Program-made: the position numbers and the translations under genes
Assembly (NCBI GenBank): GCA_963855995.1
Contig: OY979725.1
Location: forward strand, 11,946,383-12,010,382
From: Muricea muricata
Taxonomy: Eukaryota; Cnidaria; Anthozoa; Malacalcyonacea; Plexauridae
Reading direction: 5' to 3'
Length of the DNA: 64,000 nt
Notes under the pieces: generated by a model
Seen by the model: only the letters and a program-made list of their open reading frames with translations
Databases searched by the model: none
Told to the model about the DNA's origin: nothing
In this document: positions 1-11,396 of the stretch, piece by piece
Layout of the letters: every line of letters starts with the position of its first letter
Numbering within the stretch: position 1 is the stretch's first letter

Positions 1-1855
1 CTATCAAAGTGGATTGTTTGTACTGCACAGCCAAGATACTATTGGGCTGCAATTTTAATGTCTTCTAATAAATTTTCTATTAAATGTCTTCTATTAAATT
101 GCCTATATTTTAGTCCCTATATATTTTCTATTAAATATTTTAAATCTCAGCACATAATCTTTCCAGTCTGGACTGCAGGTTCATAAACATGAAAATTTTC
201 GAACAATCAACATTACTGATTTCTTGTGGGTACAAGACTGTTGTTTGAAACATTTGAAAATGTGGAAATAATGCAACCGACTGTGGCTAGTTTGAAAATA
301 AGCTAGTTAAGTGGACTATTTTTTATCACTCCCTGTATACTATCCTTCTGCCCATGCCATCTTTTTGCAACATTCAGTAACTGTCTTATTAAGGTTAAGT
401 TAACAGTATCTAGCCATCCACAGAAATTTAATGTTTATTTAATCAGAAATCTTTAGTAATGTTTGGTCACTATATACTTTGGAACTTCAGTATTAGTAGA
501 GAATAGCCAACAATAAGTCTCACTCATGTTGGGACCTATATGTTTTTGTCTCCTTGGCTGTGACAATGCCATCATTCTAGCAGCTAAACCTGGGGCATAA
601 AAAACGTTTGAAAAACTTCATGAGATTTAGTCTGTGCAGAGATTGTGCAGAATGGAAATATATGAGCATGCACCCCCCCCCCCCCCACCAATTATCAGTA
701 ATTAATATTTGATAATTATTTTTAGTCTCTGAGGCTGAGAAACAAATTCACACAATTGCCTGCATGGTAAATATTGTTTGGCTGGACCAACATTTCAGTC
801 CTGTAAAGTATGCATTCACCAAAGGATCTGGCCTGCACAGTCATATTTGGACAATTCAGTCATCCACGAAAATGCACAACATAAAATCCAACAAAACGTC
901 TGGAAGCTGTTTTAGGAAAAGAAAGGAACTTTAAAAAGACACACAATGGATGTGCTGTAAAGCCATTGATTAAGGATAAACAGATGTGCAACTGGATATG
1001 TGCCAGTCTCTCATGTTCTATGCTAATATACGACGTCATATCCACGAACCATGAAAGTGTTCATAAAATCGTCAATTAATTGACATTTCTCTTTCTAATT
1101 GGTTATAAACTTTGGCTTGTGTACTCGCCAGTATACTGCGCATATGACCTGGTTTTTGTTGGCAGCATGAGCATCAGTAAAATAAAAAGGGATAACGTTT
1201 CCAGTGAATTTTGCGAAAAAATGCTGAAAGAATTTTCTTTAAAATTTGTTTTTGTTCCGACGCACATTTCGGTACTGTTGATTTCTTTGTTTTTTAACCG
1301 TGTGCTTATGTTCATCTTGCTAGTCAAAATCAGGTCTAATTAAATGTTCATTTATCTTCTACTAAATATACCGTAATTAGTCAAACAAATACGGTTTTTG
1401 TAAATAATAGAATTTAATAGATAATTTCTTCTTATCTTGTGTTCAGATTTATTTACAAATCAAAATACAATATAATAATCTTATTACGAAAAACAGTGCA
1501 TGTACCATATACTTTTGCTAACCTCATACATATATTATTCAATTTTCAACATACCTTTGTCTCGCTACTAGCCTAGTACTCACTCTTAAGCGCTTAAGAT
1601 AATATTCTCCCTGTCCAAAATGCATGGTTACATAAATGTAGTTGTATACAAGACCGAATTTTGGGAGAGGTGCGCGCCTTCCCTGGAAATAGGAGAGGTG
1701 CACACTTCCCCAAAAAACCCCCCCACATTCCCTTACAATTTCTCCAAAATCTGGCCTTGGTTATATGTTAACTCGGTTTGTGCATGCATGCCACTTGATT
1801 TCTTATCTTTACTTCAAAGTTCAAATGGTCATTGTGGCCAAGCATGTGTCTTTAG

Positions 1856-3490
1856 TGTTGGAACATGTTATAAGGATTGAAATTATTGTTTTCAGAGATT
1901 TTATGACTTTGGTTAAATAGGAACAAATTTTGTCATTGTTTAACCCAGCCTATTATTACACGAATTATTATGTATTTAGTGTTTGAAAATGTTATTATAA
2001 GGATTGAAATTATTGTCGTTTTCAGAGATTTTATGACTGGTTGAATAGGAACAAATTTTGTGATTATTTAACCAAGCCTATTATTGCACGAATTATTGTG
2101 TCTTTAATGTTTAAAAATGTTCTTATAAGGGCTGCTGTATTGTTTTCAGAGATTTTACGACTTTGGTTAAATAGGAACAAATTTTGTCATTATTTAACCA
2201 AGCCTATTATTACACGAATTATTGTGTCTTTAGTGTTGGAAAATGTTATTATAAGGATTGAAATTACTGTTTTCAGAGATTTTATGAGTTTGGTTAAACA
2301 TGATCAAATTTTGTCATTATTTAACCAAGCCTATTATTACACGAATTATTGTGTCTTTAGTGTTGGAAAATGTTATTATAAGGATTGAATTTATTGTTTT
2401 CAGAGATTTTATTACTTTGGTTGAATAGGAACAATTTTTGTGATTATTTAACCAAGCCTATTATTGCACGAATTATTGTGTCTTTAGTGTAGGAAAATGT
2501 TATTATAACGGCTGCTGTATTGTTTTCAGAGATTTTATGAGTTTGGTTAAACATGATCAAATTTTGTCATTATTTAACCAAGCCTATTATTACACGAATT
2601 ATTGTGTCTTCAGTGTTGGAAAATGTTATTAGAAGGATTGAAATTATTGTTTTCAGAGATTTTACGACTTTGGTTAAATAAAAACAAATTTTGTCATTAT
2701 TTAACCAAGCCTATTATTACACGAATTATTATGCATTTAGCGTTTGAATATTATTATAAGGATTGAAATTATTGTTTTCAGAGATTTTATGACTTTGGTT
2801 GAATAGGAACAATTTTTGTGATTATTTAACCAAGCCTATTATTGCACGAATTATTGTGTCTTTAGTGTAGGAAAATGTTATTATAACGGCTGCTGTATTG
2901 TTTTCAGAGATTTTATGAGTTTGGTTAAACATGATCAAATTTTGTCATTATTTAACCAAGCCTATTATTGCACGAATTATTGTGTCTTTAGTGTTTAAAA
3001 TTGTTATTATAAGGACTGCTGTATTGCTTTCAGAGATTTTATGAGTTTGGTTAAATAGGAACAAATTTTGTGATTATTTAACCAAGCCTATTATTACACG
3101 AATTATTGTGTCTTTAGTGTTTAAAAATGTTATTATAAGGATTGCTGTATTGTTTTCAGAGATTTTATTAGTTTGGTTAAATAGGAACAAATTTTGTCAT
3201 TGTTTAACCAAGCCTATATTATTACACGAATTATCATGTATTTAGTGTTTGAAAATGTTATTATGAGGATTGAAATTATTGTTTTCAGAGATTTTATGAC
3301 TTTGGTTAAATATGTACAAATTTTGTCATTGTTTAACCAAGCCCATTATTACACGAATTATTGTGTCTTTAGTGTTGGAAAATGTTATTATAAGGATTAA
3401 AATTAGTGTTTTCAGAGATTTTATGACGTTGGTTCTATATGTACAAATTTTGTCGTTGTTTAACCAAGCCCATTATCACACGAATTATTG
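1856..3490 (+). repeat. Left satellite array, about 127-bp monomer
   Basis: Tandem monomers begin with GATTTTATGACTTTGGTTAA at 1897, 2027, 2151, 2278, 2405 and 2531 and so on, a period of 124-130 bp. Each monomer carries a conserved TTAACCAAGCCTATTATT block and a CAAATTTTGTCATT block. About a dozen copies are present, with substitutions and small indels between them. Short open frames running through monomers are repeat artefacts. Confidence 0.9.
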
Positions 3491-5394
3491 ATCATGTTTA
3501 ACCAAAGTCATAAAATCTCTGAAAACAGCAGTCCTTATAATAACGTTTTTAAACGATAAAGACACAATAATTAGTGTAATAATAGGCTTGGTTAAATAAT
3601 GACAAAATTTGATCATGTTTAACCAAACTCATAAAATCTCTGAAAACAATACAGCACTAACAGCAGCCCTTACAACAACATTTTCCAACACTAAAGACAC
3701 AATAATTCGCGTAATAATAGGCTTCGTTAAACAATGACAAAATTTGTACATATTTAACCAAAGTTATAAAATCTCTGAAAACAGTAACTTCAATCCTTAT
3801 AATAACATTTTTAAACATTAAAGAAACAATAATTCGTGTAATAATAGGCTTGGTTAAATAATGACAAAATTTGATCATGTTTAACCAAACTCATAAAATC
3901 TCTGAAAACAATACAGCACTAACAGCAGCCCTTACAACAACATTTTCCAACACTAAAGACACAATAATTCGCGTAATAATAGGCTTCGTTAAACAATGAC
4001 AAAATTTGTACATATTTAACCAAAGTTATAAAATCTCTGAAAACAGTAACTTCAATCCTTAAAATAACATTTTAAAACATTAAAGACACAATAATTCGTG
4101 TAATAATGGGCTTGGTTAAACAATGACAAAATTTGTACATATTTAACCAAAGTTATAAAATCTCTGAAAACAGTAACTTCAATCCTTATAATAACATTTT
4201 TAAACATTAAAGACACAATAATTCGTGTAATAATGGGCTTGGTTAAACAATGACAAAATTTGTACATATTTAACCAAAGTTATAAAATCTCTGAAAACAG
4301 TAACTTCAATCCTTATAATAACATTTTCCAACACTAAAGACACAATAATTCGTGTAATAATAGGCTTGGTTAGACAATGACAAAATTTGCACATATTTAA
4401 CCAAAGTTATAAAATCTCTGAAAACAACAATAATTCGTGTAATAATGGGCTTGGTTAAACAATGACAAAATTTGTACATATTTAACCAAAGTTATAAAAT
4501 ATCTGAAAACAGTAACTTCAATCCTTATAATAACATTTTCCAACACTAAAGACACAATAATTCGTGTAATAATAGGCTTGGTTAGACAATGACAAAATTT
4601 GTACATATTTAACCAAAGTTATAAAATCTCTGAAAACAACAATAATTCGTGTAATAATGGGCTTGGTTAAACAATGACAAAATTTGTACATATTTAACCA
4701 AAGTTATAAAATATCTGAAAACAGTAACTTCAATCCTTATAATAACATTTTCCAACACTAAAGACACAATAATTCGTGTAATAATGGGCTTGGTTAAACA
4801 ATGACAAAATTTGTACCTATTTAACCAAAGTCATAAAATCTCTGAAAACAATAATTTCAATCCTTATAATAACATTTTCAAACACTAAAGGTACAATAAT
4901 TCGTGTAATAATAGGCTTGGTTAAATATTGACAAAATTTGATCATGTTTAACCAAAGTCACAAAATCTCTGAAAACAATACAGCAGTCCTTATAATAACA
5001 TTTTTAAACACTAAAGACACCATAATTCGTGCAATAATAGGCTTGGTTAAATAATGACAAAATTTGATCATATTTAACCAAACTCATAAAATCTCTGAAA
5101 ACAATAATTTCAATCCTTATAATAACATTTTCAAACACTAAATACATAATAATTCGTGTAATAATAGGCTTGGTTAAATAATGACAAGATTTGTTCCTAT
5201 TTAACCAAAGTCGTAAAATCTCTGAAAATAATACAGCAGCCCTTATAACATTTTTGAACTTTAAAGACACAATAATTCGTGTAATAATAGGCTTGGTTAA
5301 ATAATGACAAAATTTGATCATGTTTAACCAAAGTCATAAAATCTCTGAAAACAATAATTTCAATCCTTATAACATTTCCCAACACTAAAGACAC
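3491..5394 (-). repeat. Right satellite array, same monomer inverted
   Basis: The same monomer continues in reverse orientation from about 3491, where the sequence flips within ATTGATCATGTTTAACC. About fifteen copies are present, so the right array is longer than the left. Higher-order structure is visible: a two-monomer block with the variant CTAACAGCAGCCCTTACAAC occurs near 3657 and again near 3916. A shortened monomer in which AAAACAACAATAATTCG joins directly is repeated near 4420 and 4635. These are signs of unequal exchange within the array. Confidence 0.88.
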
Positions 5395-7249
5395 ACGCAT
5401 GGCCACAATGACCATTTGAAGTAAAGATAAGAAATCAAGTGGCATGCATGCACAAACCGAGTTAACATATAACCAAGGCCAGATTTTGGAGAAATTGTAA
5501 GGGAATGTGGGGGTTTTTTGGGGAGGTGTGCACCTCTCCTATTCCCAGAGGAGGCGTGCACCTCTCTTATTCCCAGAGGAGGCGCGCACCTCTCCCAAAA
5601 TTCAGTCTTGTATACAACTACATTTATGTAACCATGCATTTTGGACACGGAGAATATTATCTTAAGCGCTTAAGAGTGAGTACTAGGCTAGTAGCGAGAC
5701 AAAGGTATGTTGAAAATTGAAGAATATATATATGAGGTTAGCAAAAGTATATGGTACATGCACTGTTTTTCGTAATAAGATTATTATATTGTATTTTGAT
5801 TTATAAATAAATCTGGACACAAGATAAGAAATTATTTATTAAATTCTATTATTTACAAAAACCGTATTTGTTTGACTAATTACGGTATATTTAGTATAAG
5901 ATAATGAACATTTAATTAGACCTGATTTTGACTAGCAAGATGAACATAAGCACACGGTTAAAAAACAAAGAAATCAACAGTACCGAAATGTGCGTCGGAA
6001 CAAAAACAAATTTTAAAGAAAATTCTTTCAGCATTTTTTCGCAAAATTCACTGGAAACGTTATCCCTTTTTATTTTACTGATGCTCATGCTGCCAACAAA
6101 AACCAGGTCATATGCGCAGTATACTGGCGAGTACACAAGCCAAAGTTTATAACCAATTAGAAAGAGAAATGTCAATTAATTGACGATTTTATGAACACTT
6201 TCATGGTTCGTGGATATGACGTCGTATATTAGCATAGAACATGAGAGACTGGCACGTATCCAGTTGCACATCTGTTTATCCTTAATCTATGGCTTTACAG
6301 CACATCCATTGTGTGTCTTTTTAAAGTTCCTTTCTTTTCCTAAAACAGCTTGCAGACGTTTTGTTGGAATTTATATTGTGCATTTCCGTGGATGACTGAA
6401 TTGTCCAAATATGACTGTGCAGGCCAGATCCTTTGGTGAATGCATACTTTACAGGACTGAAATGTTGGTCCAGCCAAACAATATTTACCATGCAGGCAAT
6501 TGTGTGAATTTGTTTCTCAGCCTCAGAGACTAAAAATAATTATCAAATATTAATTACTGATAATTGGGGGGCGGGGGGTGCATGCTCATATATTTCCATT
6601 CTGCACAATCTCTGCACAGACTAAATCTCATGAAGTTTTTCAAATGTTTATTATGCCCCAGGTTTAGCTGCTAGAATGACGGCATTGTCACAGCCAAGGA
6701 GACAAAAACATATAGGTCCCAACATGAGTGAGACTTATTGTTGGCTATTCTCTACTAATACTGAAGTTCCAAAGTATAGTGACCAAACATTACTAAAGAT
6801 TTCTGATTAAATAAACATTAAATTTATGTGGATGGCTAGATACTGTTAACTTAACCTTAATAAGACAGTTACTGAATGTTGCAAAAAGATGGCATGGGCA
6901 GAAGGATAGTATACAGGGAGTGATAAAAAATAGTCCACTTAACTAGCTTATTTTCAAACTAGCCACAGTCGGTTGCATTATTTTCACATTTTCAAATGTT
7001 TCAAACAACAGTCTTGTACCCACAAGAAATCAATAATGTTGATTGTTCGAAAATTTTCATGTTTATGAACCTGCAGTCCAGACTGGAAAGATTATGTGCT
7101 GAGATTTAAAATATTTAATAGAAAATATATAGGGACTAAAATATAGGCAATTTAATAGAAGACATTTAATAAAAAACTTATTAGAAGACATCAAAATTGC
7201 AGCCCAATACTGTATCTTGGCTGTGCAGTACAAACAATCCACTTTGATA

Positions 7250-8845
7250 GGCAGTCAGATACTGTAGACTGATGACCTAGACTGGAAAGTATGGCTGTTT
7301 TTAAAAAGATCTCGAGTTTCAAAAATTTCAAATGTACAGCGTGCAAACCTATGTCAAATGCACTTCAGTGTGCATGTTTGATACCTAGCACTGGCCGTAT
7401 TCAACATATTCAGCATTAAGCCAAGTATGCAAACCTGAACACAACAAAAATTCTTGAGTGTGCAATTGCCACACTTTCCAGACCATACCGGCTGATTACA
7501 AAATAAAGTCAAAAGAGACTTACTTGTGGGTTTTATATAGGACTATAATTGTAGGTTGAATACAATCTCGAATTTTTACCTGCCTGTTTGCCATCACATG
7601 ATCACTACATGCAATGAATTACTAAACTTTGTGACTAGACAGACTATAGTCTATCAATACTTATTATTTAAAGTACAGTGCTTCATAAAGATTTCCAGCA
7701 CTGATAAAATTGATAATCTCAAATGTGAGATCATGACATGTGAAAATTATCGCTTTTCAAACAATCAACTAATAGCTTCTGGATGTTTTATATTAGTAGA
7801 AAACACTGTAGTTTATATAATAAACAGAAAAATACATGGTGCTAGGAAATGCCCTCGTTCGCTGCACTCACTCTTAGGATATCATGTTCAACACTCGAAA
7901 TAAATCTGGTATCTCTGCGACTCCGCGCACTATTTTCATATTATCAATATCATCCAATATGGCAATATCCGTACGTATATTAAACTGGTGAAATTCATAA
8001 GCTCATCCATATCTAATCCATATCATCCAATATCATCCATATTCATATTTTGACTCTTGTTAGAAAAGGAAGCCATGTTGAAATTACTTACCAGTACCTC
8101 AGTGACCAGTACCTTTGATCGCGTTTAGCTTAGTAACCATGCCTTGGTTTCTGTTGTTGGTTTTTGAACAAATTTTGTCTGAAATAATACCTCCGCGGTT
8201 GTGTCCACGGGCTCAGTAAACCTTTGAAAGACCTTACATGAAGTTTCTCAATTGTCACACGCCGTCGTTTGAAAATGAAGATGAACAGATAAAGGTGAAA
8301 ACATTATCGCTTTTCACGTGACCTTTATATCATGAGTACGAGGCAGATTTTGGTATAACCAGCCAATCATGTTGACCTAACTAATGATTCATTCTCATCT
8401 GCATAAATAACAGTATTATTTATTCTTTCATGAAATTCACATTAAATATACTTCTAACTATAAAGTTTAGTCTTGTCGTAGACTCTGTAAAAACTCTTCA
8501 AAATTTAGAATTTACCATAAAATTCATGCTATAATATTAATTACACAGAGACGTTGAAAAATAACAGGCTTTGCTCGAACTGCTTGTTCCAAATTTGTTG
8601 AAAAAGCTTGAAACAAGCTGTTAACAACTTGTAACAAGCTGAAATGGCATTATACAAGGTTGTTACAAGGTTTTTCTAAAAATTCTGATTGTATCCACGA
8701 CATAACACGGATGTTACAAGGCTAACGAAACAAGGTTGCATCATAGTTCATGTCTATTTTGCCCTTGTTGAATAATATCAACAAGTTTGTTACAAGCAGT
8801 TAGTCATTGTTTACTTGTCTATTTTAGGTGCAGCATTGGTCTATT
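7250..8845. other. Intergenic, no gene recognised
   Basis: This stretch lies between the giant foldback and the stonin-like gene, whose 3' end faces it. A 115-codon open frame at 7556-7903 (+) has no recognisable family, low-complexity content and no splice context. Around 8570-8800 there is degenerate repetition of ACAAGCTTGTTAACAACTTG-like words, a decayed member of a short palindromic repeat family seen again at 38.5-38.8 kb. Confidence 0.6.
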
Positions 8846-11396
8846 TTAATTGAATACGAATGTTACTGGGATTTTAACGCGATACATCGCCGAGTAACTT
8901 TTCTTAAACTTCCCAAATGACTTGAGATCCAGTTTCAAGCTCGATATTGCAACGTCAGAAGATTGTGCGCTTGCCTTGGTACAGAAATCCATTTCTACCG
9001 GTTCTTGAGCTCTGTCTCGAGCCTTGCTAAGAGATGGCAGCTTAACGAGGGAGTTCAGTGTTGCCAGCGGCTTGCCGGTGAGGTAGAAATTACGACATGG
9101 GTTGAAGGACAGTTTGGGGATCGACCACAATATTTTTTCGGCATCCTCGCTGTAGGATACACTTCCTTTTGTCACGTTAGTACAATGTTGTATGGTTTGA
9201 ACTGCAGACAGTTTCTCCGTTTCCAGATATTCTGACGGCAAGTGAAATCTAGAAAAGTTGAAAATATATATTATACATCGGCTAGAAATATATTTCGATT
9301 ATTTTTTCATTACCATTATTTTCATCATCACCATCATCATTATTATAATCATTACCATTATTATTATTATTATTATTATTATTATCATCATTATTATTAC
9401 CATCATCATCATCATTATTATTATCATCATCACTTTTATCATCATCATCAATATCGTTACTATTATCATCATCATCATTATTATTATCATCATCATCATT
9501 ATTATCATCATCATCATCATTATTATAATTACCATCATATAACAAAAAAACCCACTCCGAATAATACCACCTTGCAAACTCAAGATATGAGCTATTCAAA
9601 CAGAACAAGACACAACAGATTATAGTGGTGATATTTCGACTGTATTTCAGGGTTATATTGTCAAATTCTATTTCTTTACAAGCATTGCTTATATATTGAG
9701 TTCACAAGATGACATTATTATTCGGAGTAGGGGTTTTTTTTCTTATACTTTTTAAGGTTCTCTGCTGGTTAAGGATTTTATAACCATCATTACCCTGGGA
9801 TCCTATGTGAGAGAAAAACGTCCCTCATATGTAAACACACAATGATTCCAGACGATATGAAAACACGGAAAAGCACTGAACTATATATAGCGGTCAAGTG
9901 GAGACCCGTTTTTCGATCCAATCTTCAAAATTTTTCGTGAAATATAATTTTTTTTGTTTCCTGTTTACTTATAATTTTCTTCGCTAAAGATGATTACTAA
10001 GTTTCAAAAAATTTTATAAAGGAAAATAAAAGATATAAGTGATTAAAAAGAGGAAAATGGATTTCTATTTGGTATCTAGTTCAAGGCGTTAAACTCCAGA
10101 TCAGGCAGATACGAACCTTAGTATGATGTCACTTGCTGAGGTCACATCCAAACGCGTCGAACCAGTAAATATTCGAGCACAAATCTGCACAGAACCGTAA
10201 CCACATGCGGTAACCGTCACTTCACATCGCAGTGGTGTAGGCTTCGAACAAGACGTTTTCCACGACATCAACTGGAACCAACAGTTGTCAAGTGGAGAAA
10301 AACTAGCAGTTACTGTCCGACTGTTTACAGAACTAGTTTTAACGCACCTATGAAAAGCGGCATGATCCATTGCCAGCTCTTTTGAAAAACTGCCGGTCCG
10401 CTCAATGTGAATGCAACAGTCTGGAGTTGCCGACACTTTTGCTTTCAACATGATCTGCACCAGTTTCGCGGAAACGCTGGGTTTTTCTTCACAACCAACG
10501 TTGCGATTTTCATGTTGCAAGACTTCGTACACGTTCTCCACACGGACTGACAAGTTTTCAGTCTTGTAAAAAATTCCTGCAGGGCGAAAGGCGGGAAAGC
10601 GAGAAACACAGTTTTGGACAGTTTCGATAAAGTCTAGCAACGCTTTATAATTTGCGCTCGCAACTTCGACCCCTTTCGACCAGCTACGAGTCTTTGCAAG
10701 TCGACCACGCGTTGCGTGCAGTGCGTCATCTAAGAGTGCCGTAAATAAGAACTTATCGTGACGCATTTTCGTTCTGATCATGGGTATCAGGAAGGAATGG
10801 AACCACGAGAGGTGAATGGCTTTAAATGGCGGCGACGACTCGAAATCTTCAGCGTGGAATTTCAAAGTGCTTTCTTCTAGTTTAACGACGACGGGTCTCC
10901 AAGATTTGACGTTTTGCGACAGCATTGCACGTCCACAAGGTGCAAGCAGGCTCCAAGATTTCATATTGCTAGAAGCATCGTTTATCCTTGAGGCAGACAA
11001 GATTTTCGGCTCTTTGAGAATTTCATAGTTGTCGCCCAAAATCGAGTGAAGGCTTTTGGTTTTAGTAGTGTCCTTGTTAGATTTATCGCTGTTCTCAAAG
11101 TCAGGCATTGAATTCAAGCTTTCTGTTTTCGCTATGAAACGGCCAGTTTGAAGAGGAGAAAAATCGCCGTTTTCTTGGTATTCACTGTAATTCGATGCTT
11201 CATCGCAATAGGGGTCGTCTTCAAGGCCAAAGCGCCCATCTTCCTTTTGAATGAGTTTTGCTGTGTCGAAATCAGACTCTGCTGTACATTTTAGAGTTCT
11301 CATGTTGGTTTTGGAATGATGCTGCCAGACGCTCACACCTTGCTTGCAGACTGATGTTATTCTGGCAAATATCTTGATGGTTTTCGGTTTATTCAA
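8846..11396 (-). CDS. Stonin-like mu-homology-domain (MHD) adaptor protein, two exons
   Basis: Exon 1 is 10117-11396 (donor AG|GTTCGT) and exon 2 is 8846-9248 (acceptor TTTCTAG). Phases match (AG + A gives Arg) and the joined frame encodes 560 residues. The first 150 residues or so are acidic and Ser-rich. Next comes a block starting at PVVVKLEESTL that resembles the stonin homology domain, then a C-terminal mu-homology domain including ASFSPLDNCWFQL, SASDIILRFHLPSEYLE across the splice, and AEKILWSIPKL. Stonins are endocytic adaptors that sort synaptotagmin at clathrin-coated pits, so a cytosolic or membrane-trafficking role is inferred. It is shorter than human stonins (over 700 residues) and no NPF motif is visible, so another MHD subfamily is possible. 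The intron holds a trinucleotide microsatellite and a dispersed repeat that nearly abuts the exon 1 donor. Confidence 0.62.
9305..9537. repeat. (ATC/ATT)n trinucleotide microsatellite
   Basis: About 230 bp of interrupted ATT and ATC triplets lie inside the intron of the stonin-like gene. The His/Tyr/Ile-rich and Asn/Asp-rich open frames here are products of the repeat. Confidence 0.95.
9855..10112. repeat. Dispersed repeat, copy 1 (copy 2 at 31150-31405)
   Basis: The stretch from AAACACGGAAAAG through GGAAAATGGATTTCTATTTG to GATCAGGCAG matches 31150-31405 in the same orientation, with substitutions. No inverted ends or coding capacity are visible. Its right end lies within a few bases of the splice donor of the stonin-like gene. 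Confidence 0.75.

Larger units (their letters stand above)
1..7249. mobile_element. Giant foldback (inverted-repeat) element, left edge possibly cut by the window
   Basis: Bases 1-1855 reappear, reverse-complemented, at 5395-7249, so the unique arms are about 1.85 kb each. The outermost visible base pair is position 1 with position 7249. The arms are not identical: there is a 2-bp indel near position 49, scattered substitutions, and an extra copy of a roughly 30-bp GC-rich segment in the right arm near 5540-5575. Between the arms lie two satellite arrays facing each other. I see no transposase or other convincing protein. Long inverted repeats built around tandem repeats resemble foldback elements such as FB or Galileo of Drosophila; that assignment is by architecture only. 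Because the left flank is outside the window, a target-site duplication cannot be tested. Confidence 0.85.

Noticed and set aside
1080..1343. 87-codon frame in each foldback arm (also 5912-6175, -) with an overlapping 74-codon antisense frame
   Set aside because: No known family, no splice or promoter context, and preserved on both strands simply because the arms are identical there. Kept only as part of an identity-island observation.
1856..5394. CRISPR-like regular array
   Set aside because: The whole unit is repeated without unique spacers, the unit is 127 bp, and the host is an animal; it is a satellite.
1..7249. Assembly artefact from a missed sequencing adapter
   Set aside because: Arms differ by substitutions, an indel and copy number of a short segment and of satellite monomers, which argues against a simple chimera, though long reads are still needed.
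7556..7903. 115-codon frame as a gene
   Set aside because: No family, low complexity, no splice or regulatory support.
9242..9625. His/Tyr-rich and Asn/Asp-rich open frames
   Set aside because: Translations of an ATT/ATC microsatellite in an intron.
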